From Streptomyces actuosus (GTDB taxonomy: Bacteria; Actinomycetota; Actinomycetes; Streptomycetales; Streptomycetaceae), in contig NZ_JAFFZS010000024.1 of assembly GCF_016921115.1 (NCBI RefSeq), positions 54,421-118,420 on the forward strand: a DNA stretch of 64,000 bases, in the 5' to 3' direction. The notes below the pieces were generated by a model. That model was not told where the DNA came from, did no database searches, and worked only from the letters and a program-made list of their open reading frames with translations. The stretch's first letter is position 1, and the number at the start of each line of letters is the position of its first letter. The position numbers and the translations under genes are program-made. Below are positions 25,409-34,068 of this stretch, in pieces.

Positions 25409-25548
25409 GGCGTCCCGGGCCGGCAGGGAACACCGAGGCGAAGGCTTCATGGGCGTTTGACCGGTCGGTCACGCCCTGGTAACACCAATCAGTGACGATG
25501 GACTCACGCCACGTACACCCGTCCCGGCAGCCGTAGGGGGATCCCCAG

Positions 25549-25746
25549 ATGCAGGCCGCGCCCGTTCGCGCCACCGCGATTCCGTCTTTCACCGACGCGC
25601 TGCGCGCCGTCGAGTCCCTGCTCATGAGCAGCGGTCAGCGCACCGCCCGCCGCAATGCCTGGACCTCCGTCCTGGAGGACCGCCGCCGCGCCAAGGACCG
25701 GGTCGAGGCCCAGCGCGTCCTGGAGCGGGCCTCCGCCCGCCCCTGA
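25549..25746 (+). CDS. 65-aa conserved small protein
   Basis: It begins MQAAPVRATAIPSFTDALRA, and a GTAGGGGG sequence lies 8 bases upstream of the ATG. It is a short, soluble, helical, basic protein (RTARRNAWTSVLEDRRRAKD) with no Cys and no signal peptide. I recall a similar small protein at this place, between lipA and the DUF4191 gene, in other streptomycetes. The role is unknown. It has a long, possibly structured leader. Confidence 0.7.
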   Translation: MQAAPVRATAIPSFTDALRAVESLLMSSGQRTARRNAWTSVLEDRRRAKDRVEAQRVLERASARP

Positions 25747-25806
25747 GTCCCTCGTCACCCCGCACTGCCGTCGAAGGCGCTCCCGGGGGCACGTAGACTT
25801 CGTGGC

Positions 25807-26508
25807 ATGGCGAGGAAGGACAACGCGGCGGACGCCGCGAACGCAGGGCGACTGAAGCAGATCGCCCTCACGTACAAGATGACCCGCAAGGCCGACAAGA
25901 GGATCGGTCTCGTACTCGCGGCCGTCGGGCTCGGCACCCTCGGTGTCTTCCTCGCGATCGGTTTCCTGATCGGCCACCCCGTCTATCTCGGCATCCTGGG
26001 CCTGCTGCTGGGCCTGCTGGCGACGGCGATCGTCTTCGGACGCCGGGCCGAGCGGGCCGCCTTCGGGCAGATGGAGGGCCAGCCGGGCGCCGCCGCGGCG
26101 GTCCTCGACAACATCGGCCGCGGCTGGACGACGACCCCCGCCGTGGCGATGAACCGCAACCAGGACGTGGTGCACCGGGCCGTCGGCAAGGCCGGCATCG
26201 TCCTGGTCGCCGAGGGCAATCCGAACCGGGTGAAGACCCTCCTGGCCGCCGAGAAGAAGAAGATGAACCGCATCGTCGCGGACGTGCCCGTGCACGACAT
26301 CCTCGTCGGCGCCGGCGAGGGCCAGGTCGAGCTGAAGAAGGTCCGCACCACGATGCTGAAGCTGCCGCGCGTGCTGACCGGCCCGCAGGTGACCGCGACC
26401 AACGACCGGCTGCGCGCCATGGGCGACCTGCTCAGCAACATGCCGATGCCGAAGGGTCCGATGCCGAAGGGCATGCGGATGCCCAAGGGCGGCCCGAAGG
26501 CCCGCTGA
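25807..26508 (+). CDS. DUF4191 integral membrane protein
   Basis: 233 aa. A basic cytoplasmic N-terminus (LKQIALTYKMTRKADKRIG) leads into two tandem membrane helices (LVLAAVGLGTLGVFLAIGFL and YLGILGLLLGLLATAIVFG, about residues 39-82), then a ~150-aa soluble domain. The end is a Met-Pro-Lys-Gly repeat (MPMPKGPMPKGMRMPKG). This is the actinobacterial DUF4191 layout, found next to lipA and glnA; the function is unknown. Confidence 0.85.
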   Translation: MARKDNAADAANAGRLKQIALTYKMTRKADKRIGLVLAAVGLGTLGVFLAIGFLIGHPVYLGILGLLLGLLATAIVFGRRAERAAFGQMEGQPGAAAAVLDNIGRGWTTTPAVAMNRNQDVVHRAVGKAGIVLVAEGNPNRVKTLLAAEKKKMNRIVADVPVHDILVGAGEGQVELKKVRTTMLKLPRVLTGPQVTATNDRLRAMGDLLSNMPMPKGPMPKGMRMPKGGPKAR

Positions 26509-26530
26509 CGGCCGTCCCGGCCAGTTCTCT

Positions 26531-26586
26531 CCCGCACGACGAAGGAGGGTCCCCGGAATTCCGGGGACCCTCCTTCGTCGTGCGGG
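26531..26586. terminator. 56-bp perfect palindrome, bidirectional terminator
   Basis: Arms of 28 bases (26531-26558 and 26559-26586) pair perfectly with an EcoRI site (GAATTC) at the centre. It lies between the convergent DUF4191 and RDD genes. The right arm's last 15 bases (CCTTCGTCGTGCGGG) are repeated directly at 26589-26603. Confidence 0.9.
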
Positions 26587-26803
26587 TTCCTTCGTCGTGC
26601 GGGTCCTGCCGGCCCGTGCACAGGGGCGCCGGTCGGCGTCCTGCGGGAGTCGGCGGGCGGGACCCGCGCGGGGGTGCGTCCGCAATCGGGCCGCGGCAAA
26701 GCCCTGGCAGGACGGCGCGGGACGACACGCGGGGCGGTGCGGAACACGGCGAGAACCGTGCGGGCCGCCGTGGAGCGCAGCGCGCCGGGACACCCGGAGG
26801 CGC

Positions 26804-27271
26804 TCAGACGCGGACCTCGACCGTGCGGCCCAGCTGGTCGTGGAGGCCGCGGCCGTCGCGGTCCCAGACGAGGGCCGGGACGGCGAGGCAGAGCAGGACC
26901 GTGCGCACGGCGGCGCGCAGCGGGTTCACGGTTCCGGTCTCCAGGCTCACGACCCGGATGCCGAAGAGGCGCTTGCCCGGGGTGAAGCCGATCGTGCCGA
27001 CGGTGAGCAGGCTCATCACCAGGAAGACGAGCAGCGCCCAGTTGCTGGTGGCGGGGCTGTAGCCGTCGGTGATGAGACCGTATGCGATCACGACGCACAG
27101 GCCCCAGTCCACGGCCAGCGCACCGAGCCGGCGCCCCGGGCGGGCCAGCGAGTTCGGCCCGGTCTCCGGCAGCCCCAGTTGCTCCCCCCGGTAACCGAAT
27201 TCGGCTCCGGCGTCCTCCATGGCGGAACGGGGCCCGGAAAGCCACGATCCGATTGCTTGCCTGTTGTCCAC
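26804..27271 (-). CDS. RDD-family membrane protein
   Basis: 155 aa from the GTG at 27269-27271 (MDNRQAIGSWLSGP-like N-terminus); a GTG eight codons upstream or an ATG at 27218-27220 are alternatives, as no ideal ribosome binding site decides. The RDD signature is visible: an Arg at the head of helix 1 (GRRLGALAVDWGLCVVIAYG), then FTPGKRLFGIRVVSLETG, and RDGRGLHDQLGRTVEV at the end. Three membrane helices. The function is not known; some RDD proteins act as ion antiporters. It is divergent from glnA. Confidence 0.85.
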   Translation of the reverse strand: MDNRQAIGSWLSGPRSAMEDAGAEFGYRGEQLGLPETGPNSLARPGRRLGALAVDWGLCVVIAYGLITDGYSPATSNWALLVFLVMSLLTVGTIGFTPGKRLFGIRVVSLETGTVNPLRAAVRTVLLCLAVPALVWDRDGRGLHDQLGRTVEVRV

Positions 27272-27357
27272 CCGTCCACGGTACTGCGCCCGCACATGGC
27301 CCCCGCGGGGCGGGGTGTGCGCGGGGAGCGTCGGGGCTACGGTTGAACCCGGGCCGG

Positions 27358-27395
27358 TTAACTTCTGCGAAACAAACGGGTCACGCCCGAGAAAT
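27358..27395 (+). promoter_or_regulatory. GlnR boxes upstream of glnA
   Basis: Four 5-mers in 11-bp steps, TTAAC-n6-GAAAC-n6-GTCAC-n6-GAAAT, match the established actinomycete GlnR pattern gTnAc-n6-GaAAc repeated twice. They end 95 bases before the glnA ATG. GlnR activates glnA under nitrogen limitation in Streptomyces. Confidence 0.85.
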
Positions 27396-27490
27396 CACCC
27401 GTCCCTAGGGTCGGGGACAGCGTGTGCCACCGCACTGGCCGCACGAACGATCTACCACCCCGGCAGTCGGTCGGGAGTAGGAGGAGCTGG

Positions 27491-28900
27491 ATGTTCCAGA
27501 ACGCCGACGAGGCCAAGAAGTTCATCGCGGACGAGGACGTCAAGTTCGTCGACGTCCGGTTCTGCGACCTGCCGGGCGTCATGCAGCACTTCACCGTGCC
27601 CGTCGAGGCGTTCGACCCGGACGAGGAGCTCGCGTTCGACGGTTCGTCGATCCGCGGCTTCCAGGCCATCCACGAGTCCGACATGGCGCTGCGCGCGGAC
27701 CTGTCGACCGCCCGTGTCGACCCGTTCCGCCGGGACAAGACCCTCAACATCAACTTCTTCATCCACGACCCGATCACGGGCGAGCAGTACTCCCGCGACC
27801 CGCGCAACGTGGCGAAGAAGGCCGAGGCGTACCTGGCGTCGACCGGCATCGCCGACACCGCGTACTTCGGTCCCGAGGCCGAGTTCTACGTGTTCGACTC
27901 GGTCCGCTTCGCGACCGGCGCGAACGAGTCCTTCTACCACATCGACTCCGAGGCGGGCGCCTGGAACACCGGTGCGATCGAGGACAACCGCGGCTACAAG
28001 GTCCGCTACAAGGGCGGCTACTTCCCGGTTCCGCCGGTCGACCACTTCGCCGACCTGCGCGCCGAGATCTCCCTGGAGCTGGAGCGGGCCGGCCTGAAGG
28101 TCGAGCGCCAGCACCACGAGGTCGGCACCGCCGGTCAGGCGGAGATCAACTACAAGTTCAACACGCTGCTCGCCGCCGCCGACGACCTCCAGCTCTTCAA
28201 GTACATCGTGAAGAACGTGGCCTGGCGCGCCGGCAAGACCGCGACCTTCATGCCGAAGCCGATCTTCGGCGACAACGGTTCGGGCATGCACGTCCACCAG
28301 TCGCTGTGGGCGGGCGGCGAGCCGCTGTTCTACGACGAGCAGGGCTACGCGGGCCTGTCGGACACCGCCCGCTACTACATCGGCGGCATCCTCAAGCACG
28401 CTCCGTCGCTGCTGGCCTTCACCAACCCGACGGTGAACTCCTACCACCGCCTGGTGCCGGGCTTCGAGGCCCCGATCAACCTGGTGTACTCGCAGCGCAA
28501 CCGCTCCGCCGCGATGCGCATCCCGATCACGGGTTCCAACGCCAAGGCCAAGCGCGTCGAGTTCCGTGCGCCCGACTCCTCCGGCAACCCGTACCTGGCG
28601 TTCTCGGCCCTGCTGCTGGCCGGCCTGGACGGTGTCAAGAACAAGATCGAGCCGGCCGAGCCGATCGACAAGGACCTGTACGAGCTGGCTCCCGAGGAGC
28701 ACGCCAACGTGGCGCAGGTCCCGACCTCGCTCCCGGCCGTGCTGGACTCCCTGGAGGCCGACCACGAGTTCCTGCTCCAGGGCGACGTGTTCACCGCCGA
28801 CCTGATCGAGACCTGGATCGACTTCAAGCGCCAGAACGAGATCGCCCCGCTGCAGCTGCGTCCGCACCCGCACGAGTTCGAGCTCTACTTCGACGTGTGA
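27491..28900 (+). CDS. glnA: Glutamine synthetase type I
   Basis: 469 aa from the ATG at 27491, behind GGAGGAGCTGG. It makes glutamine from glutamate, ammonia and ATP as a dodecamer. Seen: the Asp-50-type loop DGSSIRGFQ, EAEFYVFD (metal site), NGSGMHVHQS (ATP/metal), NRSAAMRIP, and the adenylylation loop DKDLYEL with Tyr 397, so it is the adenylylatable beta subtype. Regulated by the GlnR boxes upstream and probably by GlnE. A 167-bp internal part (27852-28018) recurs inverted downstream of glnII. Confidence 0.98.
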   Translation: MFQNADEAKKFIADEDVKFVDVRFCDLPGVMQHFTVPVEAFDPDEELAFDGSSIRGFQAIHESDMALRADLSTARVDPFRRDKTLNINFFIHDPITGEQYSRDPRNVAKKAEAYLASTGIADTAYFGPEAEFYVFDSVRFATGANESFYHIDSEAGAWNTGAIEDNRGYKVRYKGGYFPVPPVDHFADLRAEISLELERAGLKVERQHHEVGTAGQAEINYKFNTLLAAADDLQLFKYIVKNVAWRAGKTATFMPKPIFGDNGSGMHVHQSLWAGGEPLFYDEQGYAGLSDTARYYIGGILKHAPSLLAFTNPTVNSYHRLVPGFEAPINLVYSQRNRSAAMRIPITGSNAKAKRVEFRAPDSSGNPYLAFSALLLAGLDGVKNKIEPAEPIDKDLYELAPEEHANVAQVPTSLPAVLDSLEADHEFLLQGDVFTADLIETWIDFKRQNEIAPLQLRPHPHEFELYFDV

Positions 28901-28932
28901 TCGGACCGCGCGTGAGCCACGCGTGAGCCGTA

Positions 28933-28970
28933 CGGCGCCCTCGTCTCCCGTCCGGGAGGCGAGGGCGCCG
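28933..28970 (+). terminator. Terminator of glnA
   Basis: A 17-bp stem with one G-T pair (28933-28949 with 28954-28970) closed by a 4-base loop, 32 bases after the stop codon. Confidence 0.8.
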
Positions 28971-29049
28971 GCATATGTACCATGCGAACAGGGGAACGGG
29001 CGACCCCGGACGCAAGGAGCCCGGGGCACCGACACGGGGGTGGTGACCG

Positions 29050-29307
29050 ATGTCCGACCAGAACGATCACGAGCACGAGTTCGACCTGAGGTGGGCGAAC
29101 GAGGCGGAGCACAAGGAGCCGTCCGCCCGGGCCCGCATGCTCGCCGCCCGCTGGAAGCACAACCCTCCGGGGCCGGTCCCGTTCCGGCCCGATCCGGGGC
29201 CCGGCCGCCGGCGCCGTTCCTCGCGGCTGGCCACGGTCGTGGTGCTGGCGTGCGTGGCGGCGGGGGTCGCGGTGCTGCTGTGGGCGCGGATGCGGGCGTC
29301 GTACTGA
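29050..29307 (+). CDS. Small C-terminally anchored membrane protein
   Basis: 85 aa. A charged N-terminal half (DHEHEFDLRWANEAEHKEPS) and a basic Pro-rich linker precede one membrane helix near the C-terminus (LATVVVLACVAAGVAVLLW, about residues 60-78). The start is the ATG behind GGGGGTGGTG. No domain is recognised; it is probably a conserved streptomycete protein. Confidence 0.65.
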   Translation: MSDQNDHEHEFDLRWANEAEHKEPSARARMLAARWKHNPPGPVPFRPDPGPGRRRRSSRLATVVVLACVAAGVAVLLWARMRASY

Positions 29308-29360
29308 CACGGGCGGGCAGGTGCCGGAGGGCGCCGGGACCGGCCAGGGGGGAAGAAGCC

Positions 29361-30815
29361 ATGGAGAAGGCAGGCGAGGCGACCGAGGCCGCTGAAGTGT
29401 GGGCAGAGCAGCTCGGGGCGGGCGCACGGCTGGAGGCGGTGCTCTCCGGGGACGACCCGCGCGCCTGGCTCGAACTGGACGCCGCGGCGCGGGACGGGCA
29501 CGGGAACGGCACCCGAGAGCTGGCCGGTCCGGCCGGTGCGGCAGGGCCGTCCTTCGCCCTCGGCCGGTCCGGCGAAGCCCGCCTCGCCCTGGCCCTGTGC
29601 CACCGCGACGGCCGGGTGCGTGAGCGCGCTCTCGTCTCGGCGGCGGGCCGGCCCCGGCTGCTGCCGCTGGTGGTGATCCGCACCACCGACTGGGCAGGTC
29701 CGGTCCGCGAACGGGCGCAGGAGCTGCTGCGCGGCGCCCTCGACATGGACACGGCGCCGCGGCTGGCCCCGCTGATCCTGCTGGTCGGACACCGCGCGCG
29801 GGGCGGGGCGGGCGTGGAGCTCCTGACGGAGGTGCTGCGCACGGCGCCGATGGATCAGCTCGCGCCTCTGCTCACCCATCCCGACCCTCCCGTGCGGCGC
29901 TTCGCCCACCGCCTGGCCGTCGGGCGCGGCCTGCTGCCGCCGGCCGAGCTGGCCCGCACGGCCGCCCGGGACCCGGACACCGTCGTGCAGACGCTGTGCG
30001 CGGAGGCGGCGATCGCCGCCGGCACCGGTGACGACGTACTGGCCCCCCTGCTCGGCGCCCGCAACCCGCAGGTGCGTGCGGCGGGGGTGACCGCGCTGCG
30101 GCGTGCGGCGCAGCCGGACGGCGTCCCTCCGCGGGAGGGCAGCCGCGTCTGGACCAGGGCGGAGGGGTTCCTGGCCGACCGGGCTCCGGTGGTGCGGGCC
30201 TGCGCGCGGTACGTCGTGCGGCAGTGCGGCGGTGATCCGCACGCCTGGTACCGGGCGCGGTGCGCCGACCCCGGCGACGCGGCGCTGCCGCCGGGGGCGG
30301 TCGTCGGGCTCGCCGAGTGCGGGGACCGGACGGACACCGCCCTGCTGTGGCCGCTGGCGGAGCACCCGCAGCCAGGGGTCCGGGCTCGGGCGGTGGCCGG
30401 GCTGCGCCTGCTGGACTCGGCCGACGCCGGCCGGCTGGCGCGGCTGCTGCACGACGCGGCGCCCGGCGTCGTGCGGGAGACGACCGAGTCCCTGCTGCCG
30501 TCCGCGCGGTCGCTGGACGCCTCCGTGCTGACCGGGATGCTCGCGCCGGCCCGGCCGCGGCACCAGCGGGTCGCCGCCTTCCGGCTGCTGGAGGCGTGCG
30601 GCGGCCTCGCGCGGCTGCGGGCCGCCGTCGCCCTGCTGGACGACCCGGACGCCCGGGTGCGGGCCCGGGCCGAGAGGTCGGTACAGGCGTGGCGTGCCAC
30701 GGCGGACGTGCCACCCGGGTCGGCGGAGGTGGGCCGGCTGCTGGACCGGGGGCGGCGTCTGCTGGGCGACGACGTGTTGAGGCGGCGCAGGTGGGAGGCC
30801 GGGCTCCGCGGCTGA
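29361..30815 (+). CDS. HEAT-repeat (PBS-lyase-type) protein
   Basis: 484 aa from the ATG at 29361, behind GGGGGAAG. From about residue 80 on it is a run of 30-35-residue two-helix repeats with the HEAT pattern (for example PDPPVRRFAHRLAVGRGL, ARNPQVRAAGVTALRRAA, AEHPQPGVRARAVAGLRLL, DDPDARVRARAERSV). There is no catalytic signature; it is likely a scaffold or binding protein in the cytosol. Partners are unknown. Confidence 0.82.
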   Translation: MEKAGEATEAAEVWAEQLGAGARLEAVLSGDDPRAWLELDAAARDGHGNGTRELAGPAGAAGPSFALGRSGEARLALALCHRDGRVRERALVSAAGRPRLLPLVVIRTTDWAGPVRERAQELLRGALDMDTAPRLAPLILLVGHRARGGAGVELLTEVLRTAPMDQLAPLLTHPDPPVRRFAHRLAVGRGLLPPAELARTAARDPDTVVQTLCAEAAIAAGTGDDVLAPLLGARNPQVRAAGVTALRRAAQPDGVPPREGSRVWTRAEGFLADRAPVVRACARYVVRQCGGDPHAWYRARCADPGDAALPPGAVVGLAECGDRTDTALLWPLAEHPQPGVRARAVAGLRLLDSADAGRLARLLHDAAPGVVRETTESLLPSARSLDASVLTGMLAPARPRHQRVAAFRLLEACGGLARLRAAVALLDDPDARVRARAERSVQAWRATADVPPGSAEVGRLLDRGRRLLGDDVLRRRRWEAGLRG

Positions 30816-30943
30816 GGGGCGCGGCGGGCTCCCGCCGCGGCAGGGGGACCTTTTGCCGGTACCGGGGCCGATCGGGACCCGGCCTTGGGCCGCGCCGGGT
30901 GCACACTTGCAGTAGGCGAGTGCCTGACTGCGGGGTGATACAG

Positions 30944-31858
30944 ATGCGGAGTCGGTTCCAGAGCGATCGGCGACTGACCGTCCGGATGACGGTCACGCTG
31001 TTTCTGCTCGGCCTGCTGTACGTGGCGTTCGTGGCCGCGCTGATCCTGTTGCTGAAGTCGTGGGTGCTGGTCGCCGTGGTGGCGGCGGGCATGCTGGGCG
31101 CGCAGTACTGGTTCTCCGACCGGATCGCCCTGTTCGCGATGCGCGGGCGGGTGGTGGAGCGGGAGGAGTATCCGGAGCTGCACGCCGTGATCGACCGGCT
31201 CTGCACCATGGCGGACATGCCCAAGCCCGTGGTCGCCGTTTCGAACATGGACATGCCGAACGCGTTCGCCACCGGGCGCAACCCGGACAACGCGGTCGTC
31301 TGCGTGACCACCGGCCTGCTGCGTCGGCTGGAGCCCGGCGAGCTGGAGGGAGTGCTCGCGCACGAGCTGTCGCACGTGGCGCACAAGGACGTCGCCGTGA
31401 TCACCGTTGCCTCGTTCCTCGGTGTCCTGGCCGGTCTGCTCGTGCGGTTCGCCCTGTACTCGGGGATGTTCGGCGGGCGCCGGGACCAGAACACGGCGGT
31501 GATCATCGCGGGCGTGCTGGGCGTCTCCCTCGCCGTGTACGCGACCAGCTTCGTGCTGATCAGGGCGCTGTCCCGGTACCGCGAGCTGGCCGCGGACCGC
31601 GCGGCGGCACTGCTGACGGGCCGGCCCTCCGCGCTGGCGTCCGCGCTGACGAAGGTCTCCGGCGACATCGCCCGCATCCCGTCGAAGGACCTGCGGACGG
31701 CCCAGGCCTTCAACGCGTTCTACTTCACCCCGGCCGACGGCCGCGAGCCCGGCCTGTCCCGGATCTTCGCCACCCACCCGCCGCTGGAGCAGCGGCTGGA
31801 GCAACTGGGCCGGATCTCCTCCGAGCTGGGCGAGCCGGCGGAACCGGGGAAGGGCTGA
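30944..31858 (+). CDS. htpX: HtpX-like M48 membrane zinc protease
   Basis: 304 aa from the ATG at 30944. Two membrane helices at about residues 16-55 are followed by the catalytic domain: NAFATGRNPDNAVVCVT, the zinc motif HELSH at residues 140-144, and SRYRELAADRAAA giving the third ligand Glu. Two more hydrophobic segments lie at about 150-205. HtpX degrades damaged membrane proteins. The stop codon is one base from the start of pspAB, so the two are translationally coupled. Confidence 0.92.
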   Translation: MRSRFQSDRRLTVRMTVTLFLLGLLYVAFVAALILLLKSWVLVAVVAAGMLGAQYWFSDRIALFAMRGRVVEREEYPELHAVIDRLCTMADMPKPVVAVSNMDMPNAFATGRNPDNAVVCVTTGLLRRLEPGELEGVLAHELSHVAHKDVAVITVASFLGVLAGLLVRFALYSGMFGGRRDQNTAVIIAGVLGVSLAVYATSFVLIRALSRYRELAADRAAALLTGRPSALASALTKVSGDIARIPSKDLRTAQAFNAFYFTPADGREPGLSRIFATHPPLEQRLEQLGRISSELGEPAEPGKG

Positions 31859-31859
31859 C

Positions 31860-32444
31860 ATGGGGCTTCTCGACATCCTCCTCGGCCGTACCAAACCGGT
31901 GGCGCCCGACCTGGACCAGCTCTTCGCGCTGCCGTCGGCGGCGGTGACGCTGGAGGCCGCCGCGGGTTTCACGGCGACCGGGCAGGGCGCGGTGTGCTTC
32001 GCGACGGTCGAGGGCTCGGCGTTCGAGCAGACGCACCGGGAGGTGCAGGCGCTGCTGGACGCCGACGCCGAGCGCACGGGGCCGCCGGTGGAGTTCACCC
32101 AGGACAGCTACGGATACTCATGGCTGGTGTCCCACCGCTCCCCCGACGAACTGCCGCAGCTCGTCAACGACCTGCACGCGGTCAACAGCGCCATGGAGGT
32201 CAACGGTTTCGGCCCGCAACTGCTCTGCTCGCTGGCCGGCTTCCGCGACGACCGCGACCGCCGGCTGGCGCTGGTCTACCTCTACAAGCGCGGCACCTTC
32301 TACCCGTTCGCCCCGCTGCCCGGCCGGGCCCAGCGCCGCGACAACGCGCTGGAGCTCCAGGTGAAGGCGGCCCTCGCCGACGACCTGCGGATCGAGCAGG
32401 ACCTGGCCCGCTGGTTCCCGGTGTGGGGCGCGCCCGGGATGTGA
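31860..32444 (+). CDS. pspAB: PspA-associated protein PspAB
   Basis: 194 aa, starting MGLLDILLGRTKPVAPDLDQLF. It matches the actinobacterial PspAB family, commonly placed next to htpX and PspA genes in membrane-stress clusters. It is soluble, with no signal peptide. The one-base gap after htpX implies a shared mRNA. No pspA gene is in this window. Confidence 0.8.
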   Translation: MGLLDILLGRTKPVAPDLDQLFALPSAAVTLEAAAGFTATGQGAVCFATVEGSAFEQTHREVQALLDADAERTGPPVEFTQDSYGYSWLVSHRSPDELPQLVNDLHAVNSAMEVNGFGPQLLCSLAGFRDDRDRRLALVYLYKRGTFYPFAPLPGRAQRRDNALELQVKAALADDLRIEQDLARWFPVWGAPGM

Positions 32445-32459
32445 GGCTCCCCCGAGGCC

Positions 32460-33800
32460 TCATACGTCCGGCGAGGCCGGCACCACGCCCGCGGCGATGG
32501 CCGCGGTGAGCGTCGCGTGGTCGGTGGTGGTCTGGTCGGCGTAGGCGAGGGCGTACTCGGTGACGGCGCGTTCGAAGGTGTCGGCGGAGCCCAGATAGGC
32601 GGCGATCGCGATGCGGTCGCCGGAGCGGGCATGGGCGCGGGCCAGGGCGGTGCCGCACAGGCGGGCGTAGGACCACAGGGCACCGGGGTTCATGCCGGCC
32701 ACGTCGGCGGAGCCCTTCATGTCGCGCAACTGCCGCCAGTAGTAGGCACGGCCCTGGGGCCCGCTCATCCAGCCGAGGAAGATGTCGCCGGCGGCCTGGA
32801 GCAGGCGCTGCCCGGCGACGACGCGGTGGCCGGGATGGACGTAGGGCCCGTGTGGGAGATGCTCCTCCAGGACGGAGGTGCGGGCCTCCTTGATCTGCAG
32901 GAACAGCGGGTCGTCGGCGTCCCGGCCGGTCAGCAGCACGAGGAAGCAGCGCAGGCCGACGCTGCCGACGCCGACGACCTTGCGGGCGGCGTCGACGAAG
33001 CGGTACCGGTCCAGGAGCAGGCGGCGTTCCTCTGACAGGGTGGAGCGGTAGTCGCTGAAGATCTTGCGCAGGGCGGCGGCGTCGGAGGCGCCGGCGGGCT
33101 CGACCAGCGGCGGGTCGTGGATGATGCGGCGCCGCCCGTCGACGACCTCGGTGAGTCTGCCGAGCGCCTGGAGGCTGGTGCGCCGGCGGGCGCGGGTGAG
33201 GGTGGCCTCGGCGCGCCGCCGGTCGGCGTCGGAGCGGACCAGAGGCAGCAGCCGTTCGGCGTCGATGCGCTGGTACCACACGGCGAGTTCACCGAGGCGG
33301 GCCAGTCGGCGCATCGTGGCGCGGTAGGCGGCGACCGTCTCCTGCGCTGCCCGGCGCGCCTTGGCCGGGGAGTGGCCGTTCTCCCGGGCTGCGACGACGA
33401 CGGACGCGGCGAGTCGTTTGACGTCCCATTCGAAGGGCCCGGGGAACGTCTCGTCGAAGTCGTTGAGGTCGAACAGCAGGGCGCGTTCCGGGGAGGCGTA
33501 CAGACCGAAGTTGAGCAGGTGGGCGTCGCCGCACAGCTGCACGGTCAGCCCGGTGTGCGGCTGGGAGGCCAGATCGGCGGCCATGACCGCGGCCGCCCCG
33601 CGCAGGAACGCGAACGGCGAGGCGGACATGCGGCCGTAGCGGATCGGCAGCAGCTCGGTGAGCCGGTCGCGGCCCTGCCGCTCCAGTACGGCGACGGCAT
33701 CGGGGCGGTCGACGGGCGGGACCCAGACGGCGTGCGAGGAACGGGGGACGCGCTTGCGGGCGTCCTTGCCGCGCCGGCCGCGGTCGGCGGGCGTGGTCAT
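32460..33800 (-). CDS. DUF2252 protein (kinase-like fold)
   Basis: 446 aa from the ATG at 33798-33800. LCGDAHLLNFGLYASPERAL and FDLNDFDETFPGPFEWD resemble the catalytic H-x-x-N and metal-binding D loops of aminoglycoside-phosphotransferase-like folds, the hallmark of DUF2252. The substrate is unknown. It has no ribosome binding site of its own; instead a 17-codon leader ORF with a strong site ends in an ATGA overlap at this start. It converges on pspAB with only 15 bases between the stops. Confidence 0.82.
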   Translation of the reverse strand: MTTPADRGRRGKDARKRVPRSSHAVWVPPVDRPDAVAVLERQGRDRLTELLPIRYGRMSASPFAFLRGAAAVMAADLASQPHTGLTVQLCGDAHLLNFGLYASPERALLFDLNDFDETFPGPFEWDVKRLAASVVVAARENGHSPAKARRAAQETVAAYRATMRRLARLGELAVWYQRIDAERLLPLVRSDADRRRAEATLTRARRRTSLQALGRLTEVVDGRRRIIHDPPLVEPAGASDAAALRKIFSDYRSTLSEERRLLLDRYRFVDAARKVVGVGSVGLRCFLVLLTGRDADDPLFLQIKEARTSVLEEHLPHGPYVHPGHRVVAGQRLLQAAGDIFLGWMSGPQGRAYYWRQLRDMKGSADVAGMNPGALWSYARLCGTALARAHARSGDRIAIAAYLGSADTFERAVTEYALAYADQTTTDHATLTAAIAAGVVPASPDV

Positions 33801-33850
33801 GGGGCGTACGGCGATGCCGCCGCGGGCCGTGCTGTGCGGTGCCGCTCCAT
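33797..33850 (-). CDS. 17-codon leader ORF overlapping the DUF2252 start
   Basis: On the minus strand GGCAGGAGGCGCGA precedes an ATG at 33848-33850 that encodes MERHRTARPAAASPYAP, and its TGA stop overlaps the DUF2252 ATG as ATGA. The main gene has no Shine-Dalgarno of its own, so translation of this leader probably delivers ribosomes to it. Alternatively the site is used for an unrecognised start. Whether the peptide has any function is unknown. Confidence 0.45.
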   Translation of the reverse strand: MERHRTARPAAASPYAP

Positions 33851-33964
33851 TCGCGCCTCCTGCCGTCCCTGACCGGTGGCCACCTCCTGATCGCAGTGAA
33901 GGCGGCCCCGGCGCGGTCCGCATGGCCGAGGGGGACGAACGGGTGACGTGCTCCGCGGTGCGGC

Positions 33965-33992
33965 GGTGCCGGAATGCCGGTGCCGGAATGCC
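33965..33992. repeat. 14-bp tandem direct repeat in a divergent promoter region
   Basis: Two exact copies of GGTGCCGGAATGCC stand side by side between the divergent DUF2252 and winged-helix genes. A third partial copy (GGATGCCGGT) occurs near 34021. It might be a regulator site or slippage product. Confidence 0.5.
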
Positions 33993-34068
33993 GGTGCCGC
34001 GCTGTCGGTGGTGTCGGGGAGGATGCCGGTAGGGACGTGGCAGAGCGGTGAGCGGAGGTCGGGACGGC

